Assembly (NCBI GenBank): GCA_019454045.1
Contig: SKCR01023354.1
Coordinates: forward strand, 1 to 64,000
From: Zanthoxylum bungeanum
Taxonomy: Eukaryota; Streptophyta; Magnoliopsida; Sapindales; Rutaceae
Length of the DNA stretch: 64,000 bases
Reading direction: 5' to 3'
The translations under genes and the position numbers were made by a program. Shown in pieces: positions 35,004 through 45,801 of this stretch (positions are counted from its first letter, which is position 1; each line of letters starts with the position of its first letter). The notes beneath the pieces are model-generated. The model did not search any database. It was not told the DNA's origin and worked only from the letters and a program-made list of their open reading frames with translations.

Positions 35004-35696
35004 TCAACGTGGGAGCGCGGATATGACTATCGCCTCAAAGGATATCCCAGGGTTGAACGACATTGTCCTGATGAAGTCCCAAGCTTCCTCCAGATACTCA
35101 ACGAATTCAGCCAATTGATAAGAGTGCATAATAATCCTTTGCAGAACCGATCCGAAGACAACAAATCCACCAACAAAACCGAAAAATTGCACAACTGACA
35201 CCTCCAATTTCTTCTCCTGATGAATAACAAACGGTTCCGGTGCATTGTCTTTCTCCAACAATTCCCAAAGTTGCAATGGTCTTTCCCCTTTAGCATGCTC
35301 TTGTTTCTTTAACAATTCCGTCGCCTTAGGAGCGCGATCCTCCTCCTCAACGGCTACAGATTCCACTACTTCAAGTTCTTCACCCTTCACCTCATTACAT
35401 TCAGCTTTATTACTTGCTTCACTCTCATCCATGGGGACAGAATCCCCGTCATCAACATAATCAACCGACTTAGTTTCACATACATGCCTCGGATGGAATC
35501 GCTCATCACATCTAAAATAAATCCCCTTATCACGTCGAAACTGAAAGTCAACCGCAGGAAGTTGCTTGAATTTTCCCGATCGACCGTTTGGAAGGTTCTC
35601 AGATTTTTTCCCAATGTTCTCCACAAGCGGTGGTAGGCCAATACTTGCCTCTTGAAGTGAGGTGGTGGCATCTGATCCTTTTATCATCTTCTGCAT
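35004..35696 (-). pseudogene. Gag C-terminal region with altered zinc knuckle
   Basis: The frame of 230 codons contains GIYFRCDERFHPRHVC, which resembles the knuckle of chromovirus-type gypsy Gag (usually G[LI]CFRCDEK[FW]xPGHxC). The first Cys is a Tyr here, so zinc binding is likely lost. An acidic, Glu-rich segment follows. After about 35200 the sequence no longer resembles protease or polymerase. It lies downstream of the Gag fragment at 35863-36114, out of one continuous frame. Confidence 0.7.
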
Positions 35697-35862
35697 CTTC
35701 TCATCAACATTGAGTCAAACTTTTTCCAAGGATCTTCCTCAACTCTATCCAAACTTCTCACATCTGACTGGTACACCGAATCCCTTACGGCTCGAGATCT
35801 TTCAGGCTTACGTGAATTGATCCTTCTCTATTTTCTGAATTCCGCCAATCTGTCCAATTCCG

Positions 35863-36114
35863 CTAGTTTCTCTCTTCCGCCTTTAGAGCTATTTTTTTGA
35901 CCCCTTCAAGATCAATCACCCTCAAGTACTGTAAACCATCTCGAACCTCAGATTGCAACTCATACAACAATCCATTAATGAAAATGCCCGGCAAATGGTA
36001 CTCGGATATGTAAGACATTGATCCCACCACACAATCGAACCTGTCAATATAGTCACAGATAGAACCCTCTTGTTGTATGTTATCCAATTCGTACGAACTC
36101 CCAACATTCCTCAT
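35863..36114 (-). pseudogene. Gag (retrotrans_gag-like) fragment
   Basis: The 83 codons show the typical gypsy Gag pattern: QQEGSICDYIDRFD, then LPGIFINGLLYELQSEVR and a terminal basic helix. This corresponds to the capsid-domain signature 'xxYIxxFxxL...FLxGLxxxIxxxV'. It is flanked by stops on both sides and continues in sense with the knuckle-bearing frame to its left. Confidence 0.75.
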
Positions 36115-36605
36115 TTTTTTAACAAACAGTAGGCTCAGGGGCTAAAATTAAAGAACTTGAATTTTTCTGGGCCAAATCACAAAAATCAGAAACTTTAGGG
36201 GTGAAAATGTAAATAACCTGCCGGTGGCCGGAAACGCAAAGGGGTGGTCAAATCTGAAAGATTAGAACGTGCTGAGTGCGTTGTTGGCGGCTGCGACGTC
36301 AGAAGCTTGCCGTAGGCGGTGGATCGACGCGAAGAAGGTCGCGACTGTTGGAGCTGTTTCTGGCATTTTCTGGCATACATACGTCGATCGGCGGTGACAG
36401 CAAGCTGGGTGAAGTTTTCGGCGTGAGAGGGGTGTGATGGTGGCTTGGTCGATGGCGTACGGTGGCTGAGGGGTGACGATCGCGAAACGCGCAGCTGATT
36501 GGCGCTGAGATGCGGTGGTTCTATGACGTCTTGGCGTCGGCGATGGTGAGGATCAGGTCGCCGGCGTCGTCTGAGTACAGTGGGTGTCACGACCGACGAT
36601 GAGGG
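36115..36605 (-). other. 5' internal part of the gypsy-derived element
   Basis: This holds GC-richer sequence with an Arg/Ser/Pro-rich minus-strand frame (36195-36590) that I do not recognise. It may be the Gag N-terminus or leader. The solo LTR insertion at 36606 (duplication GAGGG) separates it from 38662-38788, which reaches the primer site. Confidence 0.4.
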
Positions 36606-38656
36606 TGTTGGTTTCTATTAAGGTCCCAAGATCAATAACAAGCAATGAAAACAAGTGTGAATACATTCAAAGGAGGTGCGGAAAACTCACAATGATCGGT
36701 TGGGTGCGACGAAGAACAAAAACGTTCTGCCCTTGGGTGAAGCTCGGCAGTGACAGTGGCTCAGCAGTGGACTGCACGACAGTGGGTGGTTTTCCTCCTC
36801 CAAGAATCGGCCATGGGTGATCCTCCATGGAAGCTCCAAGCTCCAAGCTTCACAAGGTGATTCCAAGCTCATGAAATCAATTCCCTATCACCTTGGTATG
36901 GCTCCTATGTGTGCTAGCACCCAAGAAATTTGCCATAAATTTCTTTAGCTTCTCCAACATCACTCGGTCAAAACCAGAAACAGAAGAGAGGAAACGTGAG
37001 AGAGAATAAGGCTTTTTGGCTCCAAAACGTGAAACCGAGAGAGAGAGGAAGTAAAAAAGTGTAAATGGGTTTTATAATTTCCAAAATTATTTAACCATTT
37101 ACCATTTCTTTATTTCAACAAATCAAGCATTAAATGATTTCAATCATCTCACATCAACTCACATCAAGTTGTCAACTTGTCACATCACTCAAAGTGACGC
37201 TTGATTTGACGCTTGATGTGACTAATGATTTGACCCTTGATTTGACTTGCGTGCCGCACTCGAATTCGAAATGCGAATGCGCTCGCAAATATTCCCGTGC
37301 TCGGGTTCGCTAATTCCAAATTAACGAATTTTCCGTTGCGACGTAATTAAACGATTACGCCTAGCGAAATCACTATTCACGTTGCAAACGAATTAATTCT
37401 AAATTAACTCGTTCGCCCGAATTAAAATCTAATTTTAATTCCGCGTCGAAATCCAATTTCGTATAATATATCAAATATATTATTTTATCGATTAATTCCA
37501 AATTAATCGTTCTCTCTTTAATTGATATTTTATCCCAGATAAAATATCTCCGCAATTAATCCCAGATTAATTTTCTCTCTCATTAAATTAATCCCAGATT
37601 AATTAAAGTGCGAGTCATACGTCATCGGTGAATCTTTGGGAAACGACCCATGAGATCCCCGGATATGTTGGCAGTAAATACGGTCGTCGGACTATCCGAA
37701 CACGTAAGTACCTAGTACTACGTTTGTACCGATTTACAAGACAAGGTTGGCTTCTAGCAAAGCGCCATGCCTACCCAATTCTCCAGAAACATGCTTACAG
37801 GAATAAGCGATCTATATCAGGCATAGTATACGTAGTATTGCGTATTTCTGTCCAGTATCAGATGATCACGTGCTAGGTCTGGGGCTGGAATTGTGTCTGC
37901 CCCGGACGAAACACATGTCGGATGTCTGGTAACTAGTCTCTATAATCGGATAAACATGACTTTGTCATTTTATCTCGATAGCTGCAGCATTTAAGCGAAC
38001 CAGTCCCGTATCCTACGTGACCATCATCTCCATATGACTGGCGTGACACTTCCGTCTTGACATTACACCCAACACACTACGATTCTCAATATACCCAGCA
38101 TTGGCGTACACAAAACCTGTTAAAGCCCTGGACGACCGCAACCAAAATATATTGATTGTCGCAAGTATTAGCGGTGCAAGTCTCAGGTTAAGACCAAATA
38201 CACCTACCCTGATTTCGGACTTCCCTAGACACATAGTCATACTACCAATGGAATTCCGAGGGGGTCTATCCAGAGCGAAGCTGTTTCCCGTACCATCGGT
38301 AAAACACAACCTCCTATTACACTTGCAAGAGTATCATATACCCAAATATATGAGAACTATGTCGTTGTGCCCTCACAACGCGCACAAGTGTAATACTAGT
38401 CTTTTACGTATTTATCGATGTCCAATCTCGATAATACTCTGACTAGGGATATTTAATGATTTGTCCTTCGTGGACTGATACTGTCTCATATCATTCTCAG
38501 TCTAGGAACAAATCACAAGGACCTCTCATCATTTATACATCTAGGTGATCTAATCACAAATGATAAGAGTGCAATATCCTTTGTAACATAGTTAATTTGT
38601 ACAATAACACCATGATCTGTACAAATAGTGACGCTATGGGTCATAATTGTCCAACA
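36606..38656 (-). repeat. Solo LTR of the 2-kb copia family, insertion 6
   Basis: It runs from TGTTGGTTTCTATTAAG to AATTGTCCAACA, 2051 bp, flanked by a perfect duplication GAGGG (36601-36605 and 38657-38661). There is no internal sequence. This is the expected product of recombination between the two LTRs of one element. It retains the conserved sense frame (38013-38309) and the dyad series (about 37300-37605). Confidence 0.95.
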
Positions 38657-38788
38657 GAGGGTGGCTGTGGAGGTGGTGGTGGGTGGCAGCAGTCGAAGTT
38701 AGGGTTAGGGTTTGCTGTTTTTTTTTTCTTATTCTATGAGCCAATAATAATCACCACAGATCCAAGGAACAATCGCTCTGATACCGAT

Positions 38789-39092
38789 TGATAGAGCCCC
38801 AAAAATCCTCAAAACAATCACACAAGAAATCACACCAAAAACAAAAGATAAATTTGTATTTTAATTGATAAAACTAAACTGAAATACAAAAATAGTTGAA
38901 GGTGAAACAATTCCACCAGCCCTTGCTCAACTTGAGGTGTTGGAAACCTCCCTAGGGTTTCCCCTCCCTATTCCCAATTCCCAATTCCCAATTCAACAAA
39001 ATGATAGCATCCCCCTAAAATCAATTATTCATTTTTATTTATATTTGAACCCTAATGACTAAAATGACCAATTTAACCCTTGGGTCCTAACA
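38789..39092 (-). repeat. 5' LTR of the gypsy-derived element
   Basis: 304 bp, TGATAGAGCCCCAAAAATC to GGTCCTAACA on the plus strand. The reversed primer site (CTGATACC within 38773-38785) adjoins its left side. Confidence 0.9.
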
Positions 39093-39097
39093 GTGTT

Positions 39098-39586
39098 CAC
39101 TCTTTTATTTTTCGTTTTCCCTCTTATATTGACCCGTGAAAACAAAAAATTTATGAGGTTCACCTCGAATAATTTTGTGCTTTTTAAACTGTTAGGTAGT
39201 TGAAAATCAGTTTTCTTTGTGAGATGAATTTGTTCCTGATGGATGATTTGCAATCAGGACTTCTTACGCGGTAGAATTAACAGTTACTTGAAAGTTAAAA
39301 TTTTAGGTTTAGCACTAATGAGCTTGCAATTGAAACAAATGATTTAGCTAGTAACAAAGGATAATATGGCTGGGTTTAAAAGCTTCGTAATTACAGAAAG
39401 ATGTCAATCAATGTAGTTAGAGAAGACTTGCAACTTCAGCGTGAACATGAACCATTTCAATGCTATCTATGGCGTGGAGTGGAACAGCAAAAGCTGCTAC
39501 CAATCTCTTATTAGTGTTTAAGGCTTTTTTTGTGATAAGCTCATTTTCTGTCCCAAGTGGACTTTTATCCATCTCTTTATTGTTGC
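39098..39586 (+). other. SE intron remnant
   Basis: This AT-rich sequence between the gypsy-derived element and the hAT-like element has no recognisable gene or repeat. It ends with ATTGTTGC (39579-39586), the left copy of the hAT-like duplication. Confidence 0.6.
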
Positions 39587-40775
39587 CAGTGTTTTAAAAA
39601 AGGGCCTTGGCGGCTGCCTAGACACCCGCCTAGACGCTTGCTTAGACCCCCACCAAGGCGCTTGGCGGTGCCATGCCGTATCAATTTCGGGCAAAACGGG
39701 TTCTAGGCGTTGCTTCTCGGAAAAACTTAGATCTATGGCAAACAATTGCTTCGATCGGGGATGGGTGATGCGGCTGCAACGGCTGGCAGTTTCTGATCAT
39801 GGACGACTGACACATGTGTTGAATGGTCACCGAATACAGTGGCATGTGGACTACACGCACCGTTAGCCGCCGTCGGCGGCCTAAAACCCCCAAACCCAAA
39901 TTTCCTAACTCTAAACCTAAATTACCTCAATTTGTTAAATCCAAACCCTAATTAATATCAATTGCCATAAACAAATCCTAATTGAACTCAATTTGCCAAA
40001 TTATAATCCTAAATCTAATTGAACCTGAATTTTCAAACACAAATAAAAAAAATTAATTTTAAAAATTAAAACTGCCTAGTGCCACCTAGCTCGTCCGTCT
40101 AGGCGCCGCCTAGAAGTCAGCTTCCTGTTAGGCCCTGTGTAGCAGCCTCAAGGTCTGTATTTAATGTTAGATGAGATGATACACCAAAAGAGCATAACTA
40201 TGGTAAATAACAGAGCAGTTGAAAATAACATAAGGAAATTGATAGTCTTCTAACTTTTCATTAAGGGGAGATTACAAAGCTCAAAATGAAGAACAAGAAG
40301 AAACAAGATGAAGAAATAGTAACTCTCCTCTAACCAGCCATTGCTGGGAGATCTAATTACAGAGAAAACAAGAAAATCTCCAAACACCCAAGGCCACTGC
40401 CTGGTAGAGAATTTTCCCACACAAAGAACCCAAGTTTTTCCAAAATCCCAGCTGCTTTCAAACGTAACAAATATCAAATATATGTTCCCCAACACAAACA
40501 TGCACTCATCATGATCTTTAACAAATTCTACACGTCAGCCTTCCCTCCAACTTCGGTGGTCCCCATTTGTGCATCACAGCTGGTCCCCATCTATGCATCA
40601 CCTGCCCTTTTATTGTCCATACCCTAGCTGACCTATAGACATCTCTCAATTGGGCTGAGACTTCTTACTTGCTACCAAGTTCAATAATGGGCTTGCCTGT
40701 TGTCCGCACTTGGTCCCTAACATTGCCTCCCTCGAGAAGAAAGGACTTGTCCTCAAGTCCAGATTTAAGATATTC

Positions 40776-41750
40776 TCATTCCCCGATCATAAATGACATT
40801 ACCCACCTATGTACATTAACAGTTTCCCTCACCCGATAATATTCCTCTAAAGGTACATCATAATCGAAGCTATTAGCCACGAAACTACAAAGAGCCCTGC
40901 TGCCCAATTTAATTCCTCCGGGATACACATAATGATTGATGAATGAACCCATGCTTTGAATGAATACTGAAACTGAGAAAGTGAAGTCCCATGCTGACTT
41001 ATGAGGTTCAACACTACCAACCCTAAATTTTGTCCCCATTCCTGATTTATAAATCTGGTTTAGAAAACAGCCCCCACAGTAAATTCCATTGTCGGTGCTA
41101 ACCGTATTTTTCTTACCCAACACGGATGGGCTCGAGTATGTGGGACTATGAAACTGTATAATCCCAACTAAAAGCATTTCTTTTACTATCCTCTTCATTT
41201 CCTCTTGAAATACTTCCTTGAAACTATCCAACAACAATTTGAGTTCCTTTTGTTGTTCCTTACCGAAGTCTTCCTCTTTCCACCAGTTGGACTTGCAAAG
41301 TATAACATATGTATCAGAAATAACCTCATGAAAACAGATGGTATTTGGCAAATGCAGTTGAATGAAGTCACCAATTATTTCCCTCATCTGATGCTTCCCC
41401 AAGTCTTCTCTGAACCAACACTTATAACTCAGTATTTTCAATGAATTTGGAACTGCCTTTGGCTCTGAATTATTTTTGTCTGCTCTTGGGCCTGACTTAG
41501 TAGTATTTTCTCTAAGTAGCACTATGAATTTCATGAACAGTGGGCGTGAGGTTCCCCCAATCAAACATGCAGACAACTCTCGCTCAGTGTTAACAAAATC
41601 TTCAATTATCAGAATTTCTCTAGTTCCCATAACTTCTCCATCTTCCCCTTCAGCCTCGTCAGGCTCTACTTCGATTAAATTGATGTCTCTCAAATCCTTC
41701 ACCGCATATTGATGCAGGGAAGTGTATATTCGTACATAATTGAAGTACAA
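40776..41750 (-). pseudogene. Unrecognised ORF with a gypsy polymerase-like patch
   Basis: This is an open minus-strand frame of 324 codons. Around residues 175-210 it reads EEMKRIVKEMLLVGIIQFHS followed by PTYSSPSVLGKKN. This resembles the start of the gypsy reverse transcriptase domain (xxEMLxxGIIxPSxSPYSSPVxLVKKK). After that the similarity ends: no YxDD or other polymerase motif follows. The N-terminal half contains acidic segments and FxxFIVLLRE but no domain I can name. It appears to be a truncated or recombined gag-pol that can no longer encode a polymerase. Confidence 0.55.
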
Positions 41751-41834
41751 CCCTTGATAGAACCGATTGCGGCTAACTCGAAAACTGTTCTCACCATTGC
41801 TGCGTCTTTGGTTGCCCCCTCTAGTTGCGAAAAT

Positions 41835-41946
41835 TATATTATGTGCCGGATGTATATGTCATCTCTCTCATAGTAGGCGGGTCCCACAACTGTGTGGGGC
41901 CCGCCTGCTGTGAGAGAGATGGCATATACACCCGGCACATAATATA
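41835..41946. repeat. Hairpin-forming 112-bp inverted repeat (mini-MITE)
   Basis: Two arms of about 54 nt (from TATATTATGTGCCGG on the left to its inverse at the right) flank a loop of about four bases. The few mismatches between arms all look like transitions (A/G or T/C). It lies inside the LTR element and breaks its coding frame. The duplication could be TA, which would suggest a Tc1/mariner-like origin, but the AT-rich ends leave this open. Confidence 0.8.
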
Positions 41947-42797
41947 CCACCTCCTCTGGTTGACCTTGATGGTGAGAGATTCCCTAGGGTTACACTTGAC
42001 TTTCCCAAATCAAACCTAACCAAAGGTTTGCCTTCATTGGGCCGGAATCGTCTCATCTTAACCACACTAGCCCCAAAAATTTGTGGCCCATTAGCGAGCC
42101 CCATAATCTTGTCTGCCGCTTTAGGTATCGGGGCCAAATTTGGATTTTGTGTGTGTCTCAATCCTGGCCATCTTCCCTCCCCCAACCATACTGACCTCTG
42201 GATTTCGGTGTCTGGTAATTCCTCCTCTAACGGCAGCTCCATCCTCATCAACGTTTTCCTCAAGTCAATGTCCTCATCTTCGAGGCGTTTGTTCTCCTTA
42301 CCAGTAGTCAACTTCTTGTCCTTGCTCTGTAGATAATTTACTTGGTCCAGAGCTTCAACTGTTTCATCATCTCTGGTATTCTTCACAACAACATATTTTG
42401 ATAGAGGCTTCATCGAGACACCATCTCTTTTGTTCTCCTGAAACCCCGCTCTCTGAAGTGGCAAGTAAGCTATGGACCTCTGGTTATTGGGTTTCTCTTC
42501 GGTTTCAACAGCCTTTGCAAGTTCCAGGGAGCCAGGTGACCCTTCCTCAGGAGTCAGGCTCTGCCCATTCATCCATGCCAACATGCAGTTCTTGAGCTCA
42601 ACCCAAGCATCAAGTTTTTGGTTTATGACTTCCACAGTCTCCAACTGTTGCCTGATTTTGGCTATATCACGCCCTATGATTTGCACTTGGGACGAGAGCA
42701 GTCCAACATTCTTTCGTATTCCTCTCACCGCCCCTTCAATCTGCTTTGAGCTTATTTCCAGGTTATCACGTCTTGTTTCCAACCTCATTGCAGCCAT
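41868..42797 (-). pseudogene. Gag-like N-terminal ORF
   Basis: This 309-codon minus-strand frame begins just inside the element, 36 bp from the right LTR, at MAAMRLETRRDNLEISSKQ. The first 80 residues are helical and heptad-like (coiled coil), as in the N-terminus of many plant gypsy Gag proteins. The middle is charged and the last part has an SxxSRSTRGG stretch. The final 30 or so residues are translated from the inserted 112-bp hairpin (41835-41946), so the original frame was broken there. No zinc knuckle is present. Confidence 0.6.
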
Positions 42798-43473
42798 AAT
42801 CCCCTTAGTCGAATCCGGCAGGTCGGACCAATTGTTAGGCCCTGTGTAGCAGCCTCAAGGTCTGTATTTAATGTTAGATGAGATGATACACCAAAAGAGC
42901 ACAACTATGGTAAATAACAGAGCAGTTGAAAATAACATAAGGAAATTGATATTCTTCTAACTTTTCATTAAGGGGAGATTACAAAGCTCAAAATGAAGAA
43001 CAAGAAGAAACAAGATGAAGAAATAGTAACTCTCCTCTAACCAGCCATTGCTGGGAGATCTAATTACAGAGAAAACAAGAAAATCTCCAAACACCTAAGG
43101 CCACTGCCTGGTAGAGAATTTTCCCACACAAAGAACCCAAGTTTTTCCAAAATCTCAGCTGCTTTCAAACGTAACAAATATCAAATATATATTCCCCAAC
43201 ACAAACATGCACTCATCATGATCTTTAACAAACTCTACACGTCAGCCTTCCCTCCAACTTCGGTGGTCCCCATTTGTGCATCACAGCTGGTCCCCATCTA
43301 TGCATCACCTGCCCTTTTATTGTCCATACCCTAGCTGACCTATAGGCATCTCTCAATTGGGCTGAGACTTCTTACTTGCTACCAAGTTCAATAATGGGCT
43401 TGCCTGTTGTCCGCACTTGGTCCCTAACACTTCCCCACCATACGTTTAGCGCTTAGTGTTTTTTAGAACATTG

Positions 43474-44039
43474 ATTGTTGCAGATCCTCGATTAGAGCTG
43501 TATTGGAATGCCAGTAATTTGAGTATTCAGATTTACTTGGTACCCAAACTTTCTTTCAAACAACATAAAATTTGGTTGACATTTTTTCTTAGAGACTTGC
43601 ATACATCCTAGTAGTGTTGCATTAACAGCTCTGAGTGTCCAATGTAGCCTGGGGAGATACACACTTTTTGCAACAAGAGGTCCCTACTTTCTTGTAATTT
43701 CTGCATTTCCTTGAAATTGCATTTTGTTTAGTCTCAAAATAGAGACAGTAATTCGAAGAACAATTTAATGTTTATACAATTTCTGAATTCTAAGAAGGAT
43801 ATCAACCGTCTCTATAACTGTGGTTGCTGAATATAAGAGAAAGTGAGAGAAGAAAATATGGAAAAGTTATCAGTTTGGTCCAATTTGCTTTACTACTCAT
43901 TTTCCATTTTTCTTTTGTTCTCTCTCTTCGTCCCCAACTTTTCTTTTTGTGTTTTGACGTTAACGAAGGTGACATTCTATTCAATATTGAAGCTTCATTT
44001 ATTGTTCTTAATAATATGACATCAATTAAATTCTTTCAG
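43474..44039 (+). other. SE intron remnant, 3' part
   Basis: Ordinary AT-rich intron sequence ending in TTCTTTCAG at 44031-44039. The duplication ATTGTTGC opens it. No other feature is seen. Confidence 0.7.
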
Positions 44040-44114
44040 GGAAGGCTTGAAGTCATACAAGCAATTCATTCAGGAGCTTGATGATGATATACTGCCAGCT
44101 GAAGTAGAGTGCAG
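44040..44114 (+). pseudogene. SE: SERRATE-like exon 3
   Basis: With the split codon it encodes REGLKSYKQFIQELDDDIL and PAEVECR, matching the strongly conserved SYKQFIQELEDDILPxEAExR start of the SE core. Acceptor TTTCAG and donor GTACAG border it. It is intact. Confidence 0.9.
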
Positions 44115-44222
44115 GTACAGAGTGGGGACTATTTCATCGTTCCAGAGTTTGATTATGCTGCATACTTGTGACCTGCAGTTTCAAAATTATAATAGTAATA
44201 AAGCTGGCCCTTGATTTTATAG

Positions 44223-44297
44223 GTACCAAGAATACAAGTCGGAGTATATTTCTGCTCAGAAGAAAGTCTTTTTTAATGGTCATAAAGATGAGGAATG
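44223..44297 (+). pseudogene. SE: SERRATE-like exon 4
   Basis: It encodes RYQEYKSEYISAQKKVFFN and GHKDEEW in phase with the previous exon, matching RYQEYKSEYIxxQKRxFFxxHKxExW of plant SE. The intron before it (44115-44222) is short. The donor GTACTT is acceptable. Confidence 0.9.
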
Positions 44298-44373
44298 GTA
44301 CTTCTCTTCTTTCATTTTATTCCTGCTTTGTTGTTTACTTCATTGTTCTTATTAAACGTGCTTGTGTTTGTAG

Positions 44374-44420
44374 GTTAAAAGAAAAATATCATCCAACTAA
44401 TTTCTTGCTGTCATAGAGAG
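44374..44420 (+). pseudogene. SE: SERRATE-like exon 5, frameshifted
   Basis: It encodes LKEKYHPTNFLLS and then TAG at 44414-44416. In SE the sequence continues VIERR; those bases (ATAGAGAGG) are present but one base out of frame, so a single-base deletion near 44411 is likely. A GTGAGA donor follows. Confidence 0.87.
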
Positions 44421-44581
44421 GTGAGATCCACCACTTATCAGATCTGTGGTATATATTAAAATGAAAATATACTGACAAAGTTTTTTGCTTCCACATGCAA
44501 TTGCCTCAAACTTTGCTTCGACTAATCTTGCTAATAATTTTGTAATTACCTCTCCTCTAGCTTTTATTATTATGATATTGA

Positions 44582-44834
44582 GTCGAGATCCCTTGGAAAT
44601 AATGACTGCTAAGGATAAGATTGATGCCTCTGCTGTTGATGCTCTGGATCCCTTTATCCGAAAGATTAGGGATGAAAAATATGGCTGGTAGTATGGTTGT
44701 GGAGCCAAAGGTTGCACAAAGCTTTTTCATGCATCTGAGTTTGTGCACAAGCATCTTAAACTCAAACACCCAGAACTTGTGATGGAGCTCACCTCCAATG
44801 TGCGGGAAGAGCTGTATTTCCAGAACTACATGAA
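44582..44834 (+). pseudogene. SE: SERRATE-like C2H2 zinc-finger exon with nonsense codon
   Basis: It encodes RDPLEIMTAKDKIDASAVDA, then PFIRKIRDEKYGW, a TAG stop at 44689-44691 where SE has Lys, then YGCGAKGCTKLFHASEFVHK and HLKLKHPEL to ELYFQNYM. The zinc-finger Cys and His residues are all present. The 163 bp between this and the previous exon do not encode the SE segment that should lie here (well over 150 residues in Arabidopsis). Several exons have therefore been deleted. A GTAAGT donor follows. Confidence 0.92.
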
Positions 44835-44922
44835 GTAAGTTTCTTTCCGTTTTGATTGCCTGTTGGTTTTCTATGTATGATGGTTCTTAAGATTTATCAC
44901 AACATTTTAATGTCATTTACAG

Positions 44923-44971
44923 TGATCCTGATGCACCTGGTGGGACACCTGTTATGCAGAAACCCATGGCG
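44923..44971 (+). pseudogene. SE: SERRATE-like exon after the zinc finger
   Basis: It encodes NDPDAPGGTPVMQKPMA, matching NDPNAPGGxPxMQ of SE. Acceptor TTTACAG and donor GTATGA border it and phases agree. Confidence 0.88.
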
Positions 44972-45801
44972 GTATGATTTATCTAATTATACATTTATAC
45001 TAGTCAATTATACATGAGTCAATGTGTTGCTATAAATGAAAATATTGATTTGACTTAATATATATCATCAAAAACTAATTGGTCACCGCATAAAACCAAG
45101 CTTTGTTTACTTCCCTGAGAGCTGTATGTAACTAGAAATAGCCAGCCAGTTTGGCAATGGTTAACACAGGTCACAGGGCTGAAATTATCAGACTAGGTTT
45201 ATATGGTATGTAAAAAGAGTAACTCAACCTTTATAGTATATTTGCTAGATTATCCATCATAAATCTTCGTATGTGCTGGTTTTAGTAAAGCATTTTTTGT
45301 CGCATCGCCATCTTTTATAAGGCATGTGAAATTTGTATTATTCCTCACCTTTTGACGATGTTGTTCATCCCAACCTTGGTTTATTATTGTCTCATTTTGG
45401 CCATTTATCCATGAGCTGTGTAGGTTGCAGTTGAAAATATTTATTTTGCATTTGCTGTAGCAGTTAGGTGTATCTATGAATTACATGGTATGTGCTTAGA
45501 CTGAAAGCGCACACAAATATTTGTTCACTTGTTCTGATCATATGCCCAAAGGTTGTGCACATTAGTTTCTGTTGGTTTAAGCTGCAACTTGAATTCCCTA
45601 ACTTATTGAACCTGACACAAACTAAAATAACAGAAAATTAGAAAAGAAAATCACATTCTCCTACTGAAAAATCTACAATGCCATCATAGATATCATATTT
45701 TATGCCGTTTATGTTATTACAGGGCTTTCATTCGTTATGCTCAAAAACTTTTATTTTTATGTGTGTGTATGTATGTATGTATATTTTTTTTTCCTTTGCA
45801 G
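44972..45801 (+). other. SE intron
   Basis: AT-rich intron of about 830 bp, ending in a long T-run and TTTGCAG. It has a TATG microsatellite near 45765-45780. No insertion is recognised. Confidence 0.75.

Larger units (their letters stand above)
34672..39092 (-). mobile_element. Gypsy-derived LTR element in the SE intron
   Basis: LTRs of about 303 bp lie at 34672-34974 and 38789-39092 (TGATAGAGCC...GTCCTAACA on the plus strand). A perfect duplication GTGTT flanks it (34667-34671 and 39093-39097). On the minus strand the primer site GGTATCAGAGCGA lies next to the right LTR and the purine tract AAAGGGGGGAAT next to the left one, so it is a minus-strand element. The interior carries gag pieces only. 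Without its nested solo LTR it would be about 2.4 kb, too short for pol, hence non-autonomous. Confidence 0.92.
40126..43429 (-). mobile_element. Non-autonomous LTR element with equal-length 597-bp LTRs
   Basis: LTRs at 40126-40722 and 42833-43429 are both 597 bp, differ at only a handful of positions by eye, and end TGTTAG...CTAACA. A perfect duplication CTTCC flanks it (40121-40125 and 43430-43434). The interior is only about 2.1 kb, with minus-strand frames and no intact polymerase. Its orientation is inferred from those frames and from ATTGGTCCGACC beside the right LTR, the likely primer site. High LTR similarity indicates recent insertion. Confidence 0.92.
39587..43473. mobile_element. 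hAT-like non-autonomous element with nested LTR element
   Basis: Left end CAGTGTTTTAAAA and right end TTTTAGAACATTG are inverted repeats with two mismatches. Both are flanked by a perfect 8-bp duplication ATTGTTGC (39579-39586 and 43474-43481). Removing the nested LTR element leaves about 580 bp, with GC-rich GCCTAGACGCTTGCTTAG-like repeats on the left. There is no transposase. The same type of end occurs at 30857-30872. Confidence 0.9.

Noticed and set aside
35245..35460. Ser-rich plus-strand ORF
   Set aside because: It is the antisense shadow of the acidic Gag segment at 35004-35696.
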